NCBI RefSeq assembly: GCF_022549495.1
Contig: NZ_JAKZGD010000001.1
Coordinates: 186,001-250,000 of the forward strand
Direction of reading: 5' to 3'
DNA from: Acinetobacter sp. ANC 4805
Lineage (GTDB): Bacteria > Pseudomonadota > Gammaproteobacteria > Pseudomonadales > Moraxellaceae
DNA length: 64,000 bases
In this document: in pieces, positions 1-7,328 of the stretch
Numbering within the stretch: the stretch's first letter is position 1
Layout: the number at the start of each line of letters is the position of its first letter
The notes under the pieces: generated by a model
Database searches by the model: none
Seen by the model: the letters and a program-made list of their open reading frames with translations, nothing else
What the model was told of the DNA's origin: nothing
Made by a program: the position numbers and the translations under genes

Positions 1-1
1 C

Positions 2-514
2 TTTTTAATTGTTGCCAAGATTTTTTCCTTTGGCGCTTTCGCATATATCTTCTTTGGTTTTGATCTATTCTGGTTTGTGATCATTTACTACCTATATCAA
101 TACGGAAATACCTACTTTGATGGGATGACCGAGCAGCTCAAACGTCAGGGTGAAACCTTTAATTATCAGAATCGTGGAGTCTGGATTAATAGCCAAGACA
201 AGACCATCATTCTTTTTGATCAGCCTGATCAACGTTTAGTTAAATATCCTTTTGATTACATTACCTCTGTAGGTCATTACAACTTGGTCGAAGATCGCTT
301 CAGAACCACGACTACCGTGATCAGTAACCCGATGATGGGTAAACATGTTAATCAGCGTGAACATCGAACACCAATGAAGCGTGAGTTCCAAGTCAATATT
401 GGAACACGAGATCAATTTAAACCTAACTATAGCCTTAAGGTGCTGTTCCCTTGGCGTAGTCCAAAAATGGCAAGTGAAATCCGTCAGTTACTATCGGCTG
501 ATCATTATCAATAA
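2..514 (+). CDS. Membrane protein, 5' truncated by window edge
   Basis: The frame is open from base 2 with no start, so the gene begins before the window and about 170 C-terminal residues are visible. The first 30 residues are a hydrophobic, Phe/Ile-rich stretch that looks like the end of a transmembrane segment. The rest is soluble and polar, ending in a short Trp-Arg-rich tail. I do not recognise a family. It ends 25 bases before the Sel1-repeat gene on the same strand, so the two are probably co-transcribed. An internal ATG at 77 lies just after the hydrophobic stretch, but the open frame before it argues against it as the real start. Confidence 0.7.
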   Translation, partial: FLIVAKIFSFGAFAYIFFGFDLFWFVIIYYLYQYGNTYFDGMTEQLKRQGETFNYQNRGVWINSQDKTIILFDQPDQRLVKYPFDYITSVGHYNLVEDRFRTTTTVISNPMMGKHVNQREHRTPMKREFQVNIGTRDQFKPNYSLKVLFPWRSPKMASEIRQLLSADHYQ

Positions 515-539
515 CAACAATATATAGGATAAGAATCAG

Positions 540-1778
540 ATGAAAAAATTAATGCTCAGTATTGTTATGACTACTGGTATGGTCGTAACTAGTTCAACAG
601 TATGTGCTGAAACCAAAAAAGTGAATCTGTCAGCAGGGTTAAACTATGTTCTGTCTCAAGTAGCAACAAAGGGAGATAACAACCAAAGTAACCATAATAT
701 GGGGATGCTTTACTACCTAGGTAAAAATGGCGTACCCATAGATCATAAAAAAGCTGCTGAATGGTTCTCCAAGTCAGCCGCTAATGGTTATGCCCCATCT
801 CAGTACGCATTATCGGCCATGTATTTAAATGGAGATGGTGTGCCACAGGATGCAGAAAAAGGTATAGCCTTATTGCAAAGTGCTGCACGGCAGGGACAAC
901 CTGAAGCAGTCAAGTTATACAATACATTGCAGGCTAAAGCACAACAGCTCAATACCACTCAAACGTCATCAGTACAAACAGCCACAACGGCTATTAAATA
1001 CTATAATACATCCACGCTTGAGCCTAAAAACTTTAAGCAAGTGGTACTTCCTAACCTAAGTACAGATACCGTTGCTCGAAGTTTTTATAAAGTGACATCA
1101 TCTAGAGAAAGACAAAAAGATGATTACTGGGGGAGTGGCAAATACTATTATGTCAATAAGCCAAGTGACTTGGACGATCTCACAGACGCTGTGATCAGTA
1201 TCGCCCCTATTTTTACTTACCAGAATATGCAGGGCGAAGCCCGTTATTTAGTCCCTGTGGAAGTGACTTTAGCAATCGAAGGCGGGATAGAAACTTCACA
1301 TGTTACGCGAGGCACTTTGGAATTATATCTCTTTAAAAAATTGGACAATGGACAATTCCAAATGGTTTCAAAAACAGCCCAAGGGGGAATTGAAAGTATC
1401 GAGGGATATGGTCGAACCTCATGGAACGCCCAAGAGTTTAAGAGGAATTTACAAGCTTTTGGAAACAATACACTAGGAAGCTATACCATTGATGGTTATT
1501 ACGGTAATGGTTATGGGGAAAGCGTATGGTCACTGCTTCTGTTAAATGAAGAAAGCTATATTGTTGAACAAATGTTTGAAGAAGGAAAAGTTTCAGAACA
1601 ACCAGAGTATGGCTATTCTTCAGCAATCAAAGTCAACAAAAATGGACAACCATTTTATCCATTCCAGATTCATTATCTGGGAACGGATATGAATGACAAT
1701 AATCGGATGGTTAAAGTAAATAAAATTGTACTTTATCAGTATGATAGTAAGAGTAAGTTATATTCGAAGCCGAAATAA
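540..1778 (+). CDS. Secreted Sel1-repeat (SLR) protein
   Basis: Residues 1-23 form a clear signal peptide (KK, hydrophobic core, cleavage after VCA), so the protein is exported. Residues about 53-126 hold two Sel1-like repeats, recognisable by GMLYYLGKNGVPIDHKKA followed by AMYLNGDGVPQDAEKG, each ending in an Ala-rich helix. Sel1 repeats are alpha-solenoid protein-binding modules. The remaining 285 residues are beta-rich and unrecognised. The preceding gene ends 25 bases upstream and a purine-rich stretch precedes the ATG. A role in envelope protein interactions is inferred from the export signal and repeats only. Confidence 0.8.
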   Translation: MKKLMLSIVMTTGMVVTSSTVCAETKKVNLSAGLNYVLSQVATKGDNNQSNHNMGMLYYLGKNGVPIDHKKAAEWFSKSAANGYAPSQYALSAMYLNGDGVPQDAEKGIALLQSAARQGQPEAVKLYNTLQAKAQQLNTTQTSSVQTATTAIKYYNTSTLEPKNFKQVVLPNLSTDTVARSFYKVTSSRERQKDDYWGSGKYYYVNKPSDLDDLTDAVISIAPIFTYQNMQGEARYLVPVEVTLAIEGGIETSHVTRGTLELYLFKKLDNGQFQMVSKTAQGGIESIEGYGRTSWNAQEFKRNLQAFGNNTLGSYTIDGYYGNGYGESVWSLLLLNEESYIVEQMFEEGKVSEQPEYGYSSAIKVNKNGQPFYPFQIHYLGTDMNDNNRMVKVNKIVLYQYDSKSKLYSKPK

Positions 1779-1792
1779 TAATCTTAAATTAG

Positions 1793-1951
1793 GGAAACTA
1801 TATTGATGTCTATGCTCCTGTTTCTTTTATTCGCTTAGAAAGCATTTTTCAAGCAGAGGAAGGAACGTCTGAAGCCGAAGAAATGGAAATTTTAGTCTCA
1901 CTTATTGAAGCTTATGAAGATGAATATTACCCAATCAAATGCAGATCCTAA
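1793..1951 (+). pseudogene. Remnant of a HigA-like (COG5499-type) antitoxin N-terminus
   Basis: This open stretch, bounded by in-frame stops at 1790 and 1949, reads GNYIDVYAPVSFIRLESIF and then contains EGTSEAEEMEILVSLIEAYE followed by YYPI. An acidic EGTxEAExxEIL helix followed by LIEAYExxxYPI is characteristic of the N-terminal part of HigA-type antitoxins encoded next to HigB toxins. There is no start codon in a good context, no HTH domain after it in frame, and no toxin. Its end overlaps the next HTH gene in another frame. It appears to be a decayed antitoxin fragment; the family assignment is from motif memory. Confidence 0.55.
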
Positions 1952-2288
1952 AGTGGTATTGGCAAAAGCGTTGCTTAATACTGCTGATCAGCTAGGTCTG
2001 AAACAGGCAAAAGTTGCATCTGCGGTTGGGGGGTATCGTAGCTCAATCAGCCGCTTAAAAGCCAATCCTGTACTTGACCCTGCATCTAAGCAGGGAGAAC
2101 TGGCCTTATTTTTCATTCGAGTTTATTGTGCGGTATATGCATTGACTGGTGGAGATTCAGAGAGGATTCACTATTACATGAATTCCGATAACGAGGCGAC
2201 TAGAGGTGTTCCGATTGAGCAGATTCAAACCATAAGCGGCTTGGTCAGGATACTACATTTTGTTGATGCAATTCGAGAGAAAGTATAA
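1920..2288 (+). CDS. MbcA/ParS/Xre-type antitoxin-like HTH protein, without visible toxin
   Basis: About 122 residues. Residues 10-45 form an Xre-type helix-turn-helix (VLAKALLNTADQLGLKQAKV, then SRLKANP), and the C-terminal half resembles the antitoxin domain of MbcA/ParS proteins (LFFIRVYCAVYALTGGD, then IQTISGLVRILHFVDAIREK). Relatives pair with RES-domain toxins. No RES or other toxin gene follows within 200 bases, so it is an orphan here. The open frame can extend to TTG 1905 or ATG 1914; ATG 1920 best matches family length. The start lies inside the HigA-like fragment in another frame, suggesting juxtaposition by recombination. Confidence 0.7.
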   Translation: MNITQSNADPKVVLAKALLNTADQLGLKQAKVASAVGGYRSSISRLKANPVLDPASKQGELALFFIRVYCAVYALTGGDSERIHYYMNSDNEATRGVPIEQIQTISGLVRILHFVDAIREKV

Positions 2289-2502
2289 TCACTCAAAAGG
2301 TTTGTTTATAAGTATTTAATTTTAACAACTAAAACTTTAATAAGTCATATAAGGATAAATGTTCCGAAATGCTATGCTTACATTAGTGATCTAACGCCGA
2401 TAGATATCTTATACTCGATGGAAATCTTAGAGAAAAATTACTTGAGGATGCCTTTTCTTTAAGCCTGGCTATCTATTTTTTTATTGATTAGGATGTTTTA
2501 GG
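2289..2502. other. Intergenic stretch, no supported gene
   Basis: An AT-rich region separating the antitoxin-like gene from the next membrane protein. One frame is open for about 36 codons (ending near 2460, with TPIDILYSMEILEKNYLRMP), but it has no recognisable family. No hairpin terminator was found. It may be decayed coding sequence; the sequence alone does not decide. Confidence 0.4.
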
Positions 2503-3195
2503 ATGTACGAACTTATTAAATATTTTATAGAACATTATCCAGTGCCTAGTTTTATTGGGTATAGTGTAGTTGTAATAGGTTTAATATTGGTTCTTTGGCA
2601 TTATGCTAGACACACTAGAATTGCACAAGATATTTTAAATATATACTCCATTTTTCAAAACCGAGAAATAAAAATACTAGACAATAAAATAGAGTCGAAG
2701 AAATATCTTGATTATGAGGTGGAGATTTTTGAATATAAAAGAAAAATATTGATGTACCAGAAAGATTTAAAAACAAGAGAAACACACCTTCCTACACTTA
2801 TCTATTTGTCTGGTTACGAAAACTCAAAAATAGCAGTTAGTCATTATGAGAATTCACGTAAGATATTAAAATTTAATGATAAGGAAAATCGGTTTGAATT
2901 AAAAAATCGAATCAATGATGAGCTTTCAAAGAGTAGAGAGAGAATTGGAGTGATAGTATTTTTTATCAATGGTATAGCTGCATATATTATGATGATGATA
3001 CCTATAGTATTTTTTGAGGATTATATAAATAAAAATAACGTTATCCCTATAGTTTTTTTCTTGTTTTTGTTCATGATTTTTCAAGTATATTTAGGGGCAA
3101 AATTTTTAAAATATATGTCCAGATTCTCTAACTCTTTAGTTCTATTGGAAATGGAAAGGATTAATGTTAAGTATTATGAAAATATTGATAAATAG
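2503..3195 (+). CDS. AT-rich membrane protein of unknown function
   Basis: 230 residues. One transmembrane segment lies near the N-terminus (about 18-35, IGYSVVVIGLILVLWHYA). A charged, Lys/Glu/Tyr-rich central part that looks helical or coiled-coil follows (about 50-145), then two closely spaced transmembrane segments (about 147-170 and 178-199) and a short cytoplasmic tail. A TAGG-rich purine stretch precedes the ATG. I recognise no family. It has its own upstream region and sits 236 bases before the ABC-3C operon. The one-plus-two membrane layout around a coiled region is seen in several defence effectors, but there is no specific evidence for that role. Confidence 0.65.
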   Translation: MYELIKYFIEHYPVPSFIGYSVVVIGLILVLWHYARHTRIAQDILNIYSIFQNREIKILDNKIESKKYLDYEVEIFEYKRKILMYQKDLKTRETHLPTLIYLSGYENSKIAVSHYENSRKILKFNDKENRFELKNRINDELSKSRERIGVIVFFINGIAAYIMMMIPIVFFEDYINKNNVIPIVFFLFLFMIFQVYLGAKFLKYMSRFSNSLVLLEMERINVKYYENIDK

Positions 3196-3431
3196 AGTTT
3201 CGCTGATTTCCGAGCAATCTAATGTAGAAACTAGTGTTTCTTTAAAATAAATGATGTTACGCACAATGATAGATGAAATTTTACTATATTAATTTTTGTA
3301 CTTCTTGGTTAATATATGTAAAATACTGCGGACTTCAAAAAATACAACTTTTTAAAATCATCTATGTATTCAGTGCTACTTTATTTTTCTTTTTTTATGA
3401 AATACATAGATAGCTAGTGGAATAAAAAATT
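3196..3431. other. Probable promoter region of the ABC-3C operon
   Basis: A very AT-rich, non-coding stretch directly upstream of the first gene of the 3432-6194 operon. It is the only sizeable gap before four tightly packed genes, so it should hold their promoter. I could not identify convincing -35/-10 boxes or an inverted repeat. Confidence 0.35.
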
Positions 3432-3641
3432 ATGCAAGATTTGATCAACAAACTTCCATCGAATTTGCCTGCTTGGGCTTATGTCATTATCATTTTAGGG
3501 ATTGCAATCGTAATCTGGCTGATTGCACGAGCTACGGGCAATAACAGTAAAGAAACTAATACTTTTTCTAATATTACACAAGATGGAAAGGGTAACATTC
3601 AGCAGATAGGCGGAAAGATAAATAATAATGAGGATAAGTGA
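3432..3641 (+). CDS. Small single-pass membrane protein with ITQDG-type motif (putative ABC-3C effector)
   Basis: 69 residues. Residues 14-35 form one strong transmembrane helix (AWAYVIIILGIAIVIWLIAR). Residues 46-65 carry a Gly/Asn/Gln-rich motif, SNITQDGKGN followed by IQQIGGKINN, and then an acidic tail. The same motif opens the next protein, with 14 of 20 positions identical. Its TGA overlaps the next ATG (TGATG), indicating translational coupling. A small membrane protein sharing a Q/N/G motif with its partner resembles effector/sensor pairs that signal through homotypic amyloid-like motifs. The membrane-disrupting role is inference; the TM helix and motif are seen directly. Confidence 0.7.
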   Translation: MQDLINKLPSNLPAWAYVIIILGIAIVIWLIARATGNNSKETNTFSNITQDGKGNIQQIGGKINNNEDK

Positions 3642-4183
3642 TGTCAATATTTCCACCCAAGAATGAGATCTCAGGTATTACCCAAGATGGGCAGGGTAAT
3701 ACTCAGCAAATAGCAACAACTATTAATAACTATACTACGCCTTTAGCTGAAGCAAAAAAAGCTAGCATAATCCAAGAAGTAATTGAAGATATCCTTGAAT
3801 TATCAATTAACCTTGAAGTTACAGAACTTGATGTGAAATTCTTCGACATTGAGAAAAAAGTTGATTACAATCAGATTGTTAGCTATAAGTCATCATTTGA
3901 TTTTTTTATGAACAATAAACAAGTCATACAATCGAGATTAGATGTCTTAGAAAGTGTCAGTAATCCTTTAGCAACAAAAAAATTATTTACTGTAGTAAAA
4001 AATATTTATCATAAGTATATAAATCTTAGTAATCCCGATGAGATTGTGAGAGCTATGCAAGATGAACTTACTTCGTCATTATTAACCGCTGATCCCGATA
4101 ACTATGATAATATTACATTTGTCCCATCAGTAATTTTTTATGTTTTTTCTGAGTGCCAAATTTTCAAAAAGCCATTGACATGA
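3641..4183 (+). CDS. ABC-3C system adaptor with N-terminal ITQDG motif and C-terminal CTD-like domain
   Basis: 180 residues from the ATG overlapping the previous stop. Residues 11-30 contain SGITQDGQGN then TQQIATTINN, nearly matching the motif in the preceding small membrane protein. The remainder is helical (SIIQEVIEDILELS, then VDYNQIVSYKSSFDFF) and ends with VIFYVFSECQIFKKP, which resembles the closing helix of the C-terminal domains that tie effectors to ABC-3C systems. It has no recognisable enzymatic effector domain: the motif takes that place. The stop overlaps the next ATG (ATGA at 4180). Identification rests on gene order and the C-terminal pattern. Confidence 0.65.
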   Translation: MSIFPPKNEISGITQDGQGNTQQIATTINNYTTPLAEAKKASIIQEVIEDILELSINLEVTELDVKFFDIEKKVDYNQIVSYKSSFDFFMNNKQVIQSRLDVLESVSNPLATKKLFTVVKNIYHKYINLSNPDEIVRAMQDELTSSLLTADPDNYDNITFVPSVIFYVFSECQIFKKPLT

Positions 4184-4413
4184 TATTACTATCAACTAAG
4201 CAACCTCAAAATTCTGTATATTACCTAGGTTCTCTTTTACTAGGTATTATGAAAACTAATACCAAAAATAATTTGGGTATATATGATTATTTTGAGCTAA
4301 TAAATGAAATTCAACCTATTACCATGAATAGATTTTTGTTGGTATTAGACTGGTTATTTATGCTTGGAAAGATTAAATCAGATAGTGATAAGGGGTTAAT
4401 ATTGTGTATTTAA
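4180..4413 (+). CDS. ABC-3C middle component, MC6-like
   Basis: 77 residues beginning MILLSTKQPQNSVYYLGSLL and containing FLLVLDWLFMLGKI near the C-terminus. The opening 'MIL.TK.....S....G...L' and the closing 'LDWLF.LGKI' match what I know of ABC-3C middle component 6, a small winged-helix-like linker between the effector-bearing protein and the ATPase. The ATG at 4180 overlaps the preceding TGA. An upstream in-frame GTG at 4153 would add nine residues but lacks the family N-terminus. It overlaps the ATPase gene by 10 bases. Confidence 0.7.
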   Translation: MILLSTKQPQNSVYYLGSLLLGIMKTNTKNNLGIYDYFELINEIQPITMNRFLLVLDWLFMLGKIKSDSDKGLILCI

Positions 4414-6194
4414 AGTACTTAACTATCAGTGATAAAGATAATAATATCATCAGACATGTCGACTTTAAAAAAGGTGTAAATATTATAAAGGGTGAAGAGT
4501 CTGGTGAAGTTGGTAGAAATAATACCAATAGCTTAGGGAAAACTACACTTCTACGTTGTGTCGATTTCTGTTTGTATGGGAAGTGGAATGCTTTTATCTT
4601 TGATAAAGAAATTAAAGGTAGTAAGAATAACACTGTGTTTGATTTTTTTAAAAAAACTTTACCAACATTTGAATTGCTAATTGTAAAAAATATCGATAGT
4701 AATATATCATCAAGTCTGAAAATTAAAAGACAATTAAATCATAATTTAAAAGCAAAATCGGATAATAGTTATTTCAATGTTACGAATTATATTAATAATG
4801 AGCAAGTTACTGATCAATATTTCAGTGATACTATAAAAAAATTTCTTTTCGGATTTGAAGCTGAAAAACCAACTTTAAGGCAGTTATTACCAAAATTCAT
4901 TCGAACGTCAGACCATCAAATATCTAATATTATTAAATATCTGCACCCTTCAACTTCTGCTTTTGAGTATGAGGTGTTGCATTTATTTTTATTTGACTTC
5001 AATAACATGAGATTAATTCACGATAGAATTTTAAAAGAACATGAAATTACATTAAAAACACAAGAGTCAAAATCTCTTGAGAGTTTATTGAGCTCAGGGA
5101 AAAGAGAAATAAATGATGTTAAGAAAATTGAATTAACAGAGCTACAGTCTAAATATGATAACTTTCAAATATCAAAAGAATATGATAGAGAAAATGATGA
5201 ATTAAACTTAATTCAAGAGAGAATTAATATTAATAAAGCTAATATTACTTCACTTTATCTTGATAAAGATGTTTGGGAAAAACGCTTATTCGAAGCAACA
5301 ACTAAAATTGACTCTATAGATATAGAGACTATCGATTACATGTACAAAGAAGCAAATATATATAATATTGATATTCAAAAAAAATTTGAAGAAACCATTC
5401 AGTTTCATGCACAAATGTTAGACAATGAAATTGAATTTATTAATAAGTCTATTCAAAAAAGTATAACATTAATTAGTGATTTTGAAAATCAACATGTTTT
5501 ATTGGCAAATGAGTATTCAGAATTACTTGGGAAATTAGGTTCTAGCGGTTCATTAGCAGAATATACACGTCTTGGAAACCAAATTAATAGCCTAACAAAA
5601 GATATTGCAGAAACTGAGTCTTTAATTAATCAATATCAGAGGACTATTGGTGAATTATCGGAATATAAAATTGAATTTGATAGACTTACTTTCGAAATTC
5701 AAAAGTTATTAGATAATATGCGAAGAAAAATTGCCATATTTAATCGTTATTTTTCTGAATATTCAAAAGCTTTAACTGAGGATGCTTATTATCTGACAAT
5801 AGATCAGGATAAAAATAATCATTTTAATTTGATTCCGCGTTGTGAGAATGAAGATAGCCACGTTGGTGATGGGCGAAAGCAAAGTGTAATTATTGCTTTT
5901 GATTTAGCTTATGTTTCATTTTCTAATGATGCAGCAATTAATTTAGTTAGACCTCATTTTTTTACACAAGATAAAATCGAAATTATTGATGTTAATATCT
6001 TAAATAAGCTTATCAACTTGGTTAATAGTGTAGATTGCCAATTTATATTTCCACTTATTGCTGATAAGTTAAATGGCCTGCCTGTTTTTGATGAGGATAA
6101 TGTAATTCTTACATTGTCTGAAAATAATAAATTTTTTAATATTGAGAATTATACTACAAATACAGATAATTCTAGACTTGACTGTGTTGCATAA
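4404..6194 (+). CDS. ABC-3C ATPase, SMC/Rad50-like with DUF2326-type C-terminus
   Basis: 596 residues with a GTG start at 4404 preceded by AAGGGG. The N-terminal lobe (residues 1-60) has a P-loop variant NTNSLGKTTLL, in which Asn replaces the first Walker A Gly. Residues about 200-455 are a long coiled coil, as in Rad50/SMC proteins. The C-terminal lobe has DGRKQSVIIAFDLAYVSF, corresponding to the ABC signature region of DUF2326 proteins, and RPHFFTQDKIEIIDV in the Walker B/D-loop region. Proteins of this type are the ATPases of ABC-3C conflict systems. Whether the altered P-loop still hydrolyses ATP cannot be judged here. Confidence 0.8.
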   Translation: MYLKYLTISDKDNNIIRHVDFKKGVNIIKGEESGEVGRNNTNSLGKTTLLRCVDFCLYGKWNAFIFDKEIKGSKNNTVFDFFKKTLPTFELLIVKNIDSNISSSLKIKRQLNHNLKAKSDNSYFNVTNYINNEQVTDQYFSDTIKKFLFGFEAEKPTLRQLLPKFIRTSDHQISNIIKYLHPSTSAFEYEVLHLFLFDFNNMRLIHDRILKEHEITLKTQESKSLESLLSSGKREINDVKKIELTELQSKYDNFQISKEYDRENDELNLIQERININKANITSLYLDKDVWEKRLFEATTKIDSIDIETIDYMYKEANIYNIDIQKKFEETIQFHAQMLDNEIEFINKSIQKSITLISDFENQHVLLANEYSELLGKLGSSGSLAEYTRLGNQINSLTKDIAETESLINQYQRTIGELSEYKIEFDRLTFEIQKLLDNMRRKIAIFNRYFSEYSKALTEDAYYLTIDQDKNNHFNLIPRCENEDSHVGDGRKQSVIIAFDLAYVSFSNDAAINLVRPHFFTQDKIEIIDVNILNKLINLVNSVDCQFIFPLIADKLNGLPVFDEDNVILTLSENNKFFNIENYTTNTDNSRLDCVA

Positions 6195-6216
6195 GGTTTT
6201 TATATGTCTTGATTAT

Positions 6217-6260
6217 TTAACCTTACAATTAAAATTATTTACTTGTAAGGTTAATTTTTT
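6217..6260 (+). terminator. Rho-independent terminator of the ABC-3C operon
   Basis: A perfect 12-bp inverted repeat, TTAACCTTACAA (6217-6228) and TTGTAAGGTTAA (6243-6254), separated by a 14-base loop and followed by six T. It lies 23 bases after the ATPase stop codon and closes the four-gene unit. Confidence 0.75.
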
Positions 6261-6276
6261 ATTTATAAATAATTTG

Positions 6277-6591
6277 TTAAGCATCAAGCTTTGGTGACCA
6301 TCCATTTCTTTCTGCTAAAACTTGCCATTCAGGTTTCTGTTGAATAATAAATTTTTTGCAATAATTAACTAATTCTTCAATTTCTGAATTTTTTCCATTT
6401 ATAAGATTTAACGGTGTAGATTTAAATCTAAAATTAGGACGCACATGCATTTTTTGTAGATCCATTATAAGTGCTGCTAATAATTTCTTAAGTTCTTGAT
6501 CTTCTGACTTATTCATAATAGTCCCAAGATTTTTAATATGTGAAGAAATAGTTTTTAAGTCTTTAAGTGATGAAATAGTTTCTTTGTACAT
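6277..6591 (-). CDS. Small hypothetical protein
   Basis: 104 residues, AT-rich, convergent with the ABC-3C operon. The first half is helical and Lys/Leu-rich (SSLKDLKTISSHIKNLGTIM, then LKKLLAALIMDLQKM), and the end is polar with Trp residues (KPEWQVLAERNGWSPKLDA). I recognise no domain. No signal peptide or membrane segment is visible. It shares the base composition of the surrounding accessory region and may belong to the same acquired block. Confidence 0.5.
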   Translation of the reverse strand: MYKETISSLKDLKTISSHIKNLGTIMNKSEDQELKKLLAALIMDLQKMHVRPNFRFKSTPLNLINGKNSEIEELVNYCKKFIIQQKPEWQVLAERNGWSPKLDA

Positions 6592-6691
6592 TTTTCATTA
6601 ATCCTTTTATCTTGTTAATAAAATTAATAGAATACATTAAAATTTAGAGTTTTTAGCATTTTCTAATAGCAAAGTTAATGGAGAGATAAAA

Positions 6692-7063
6692 GTGGGACAA
6701 GCTAAGAAACGAGGGTCACTTGAAGAGCGTATTAAACAGGCACAAGAACGCCAAGACAATTTTTATGGGATAAATACAAGTGTTGAACATATACGTGAGG
6801 AGTTAGGACTACCTGAGGATGCTGAACCTATTGGATATGTCATCCACTTGCCAGATCAAGATGAGTTTGTCGCAGAAATAATAGACACTGATATGGCCTT
6901 TTCTGTTGCTTATGCAAAAGTACCAAAAATGGCAAAGACATATGATGAGCCTGAATTAGCGATTGCCGATGCCAAAAAAATTACTAAACATAAGTTACTA
7001 GTTTGTGTTCTTTTTGAATCATCAGAGCAATATATGATTAATGATATTTGGGCAAATTATTAA
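6692..7063 (+). CDS. Hypothetical cytoplasmic protein with basic MGQAKKRG N-terminus
   Basis: 123 residues. The frame begins with GTG at 6692 after GAGAG. The basic start MGQAKKRGSLEERIKQAQER is shared by a range of small uncharacterised accessory proteins. The rest is an alpha/beta domain rich in acidic residues (REELGLPEDAEPIGYVIHLP, then DQDEFVAEIIDTDMAFSVAY). No catalytic motif is apparent. It lies alone between the small reverse gene and a terminator and looks like cargo of the accessory block. Confidence 0.55.
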   Translation: MGQAKKRGSLEERIKQAQERQDNFYGINTSVEHIREELGLPEDAEPIGYVIHLPDQDEFVAEIIDTDMAFSVAYAKVPKMAKTYDEPELAIADAKKITKHKLLVCVLFESSEQYMINDIWANY

Positions 7064-7249
7064 AGATTGGAGATAGGCGAACAGATTCTAAAATTACATT
7101 CCGAGATTTTATATTTGAATTGCTCAAGAATGTTAAATTTAAAGCGTTAAATTTACAAAATATTTAACATTTTGTTTTAATATATTGTAACTTAATGATT
7201 TATTTGTTTTTGGTAGGTATATCCGTTCTAACTTTTATCTAGTCACAAG

Positions 7250-7281
7250 AAAGGCATAAACTCAGTTTATGCCTTTTTTTA
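7250..7281 (+). terminator. Rho-independent terminator
   Basis: A perfect 12-bp stem, AAAGGCATAAAC / GTTTATGCCTTT, with a 3-base loop and a run of T. It lies 187 bases after the 6692 gene and before the convergent LysR gene. It is more core-like in composition than the genes before it and may mark the right edge of the accessory block. Confidence 0.75.
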
Positions 7282-7328
7282 TTGTTTAGGTGCTCAATAA
7301 ATTGTGAAAAAACTTTCTTATTTCTGTA

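Noticed and set aside
1..7281. Intact prophage or integrative element
   Set aside because: No integrase, structural phage, transfer or transposase gene, and no flanking att repeats were seen, only AT-rich cargo genes.
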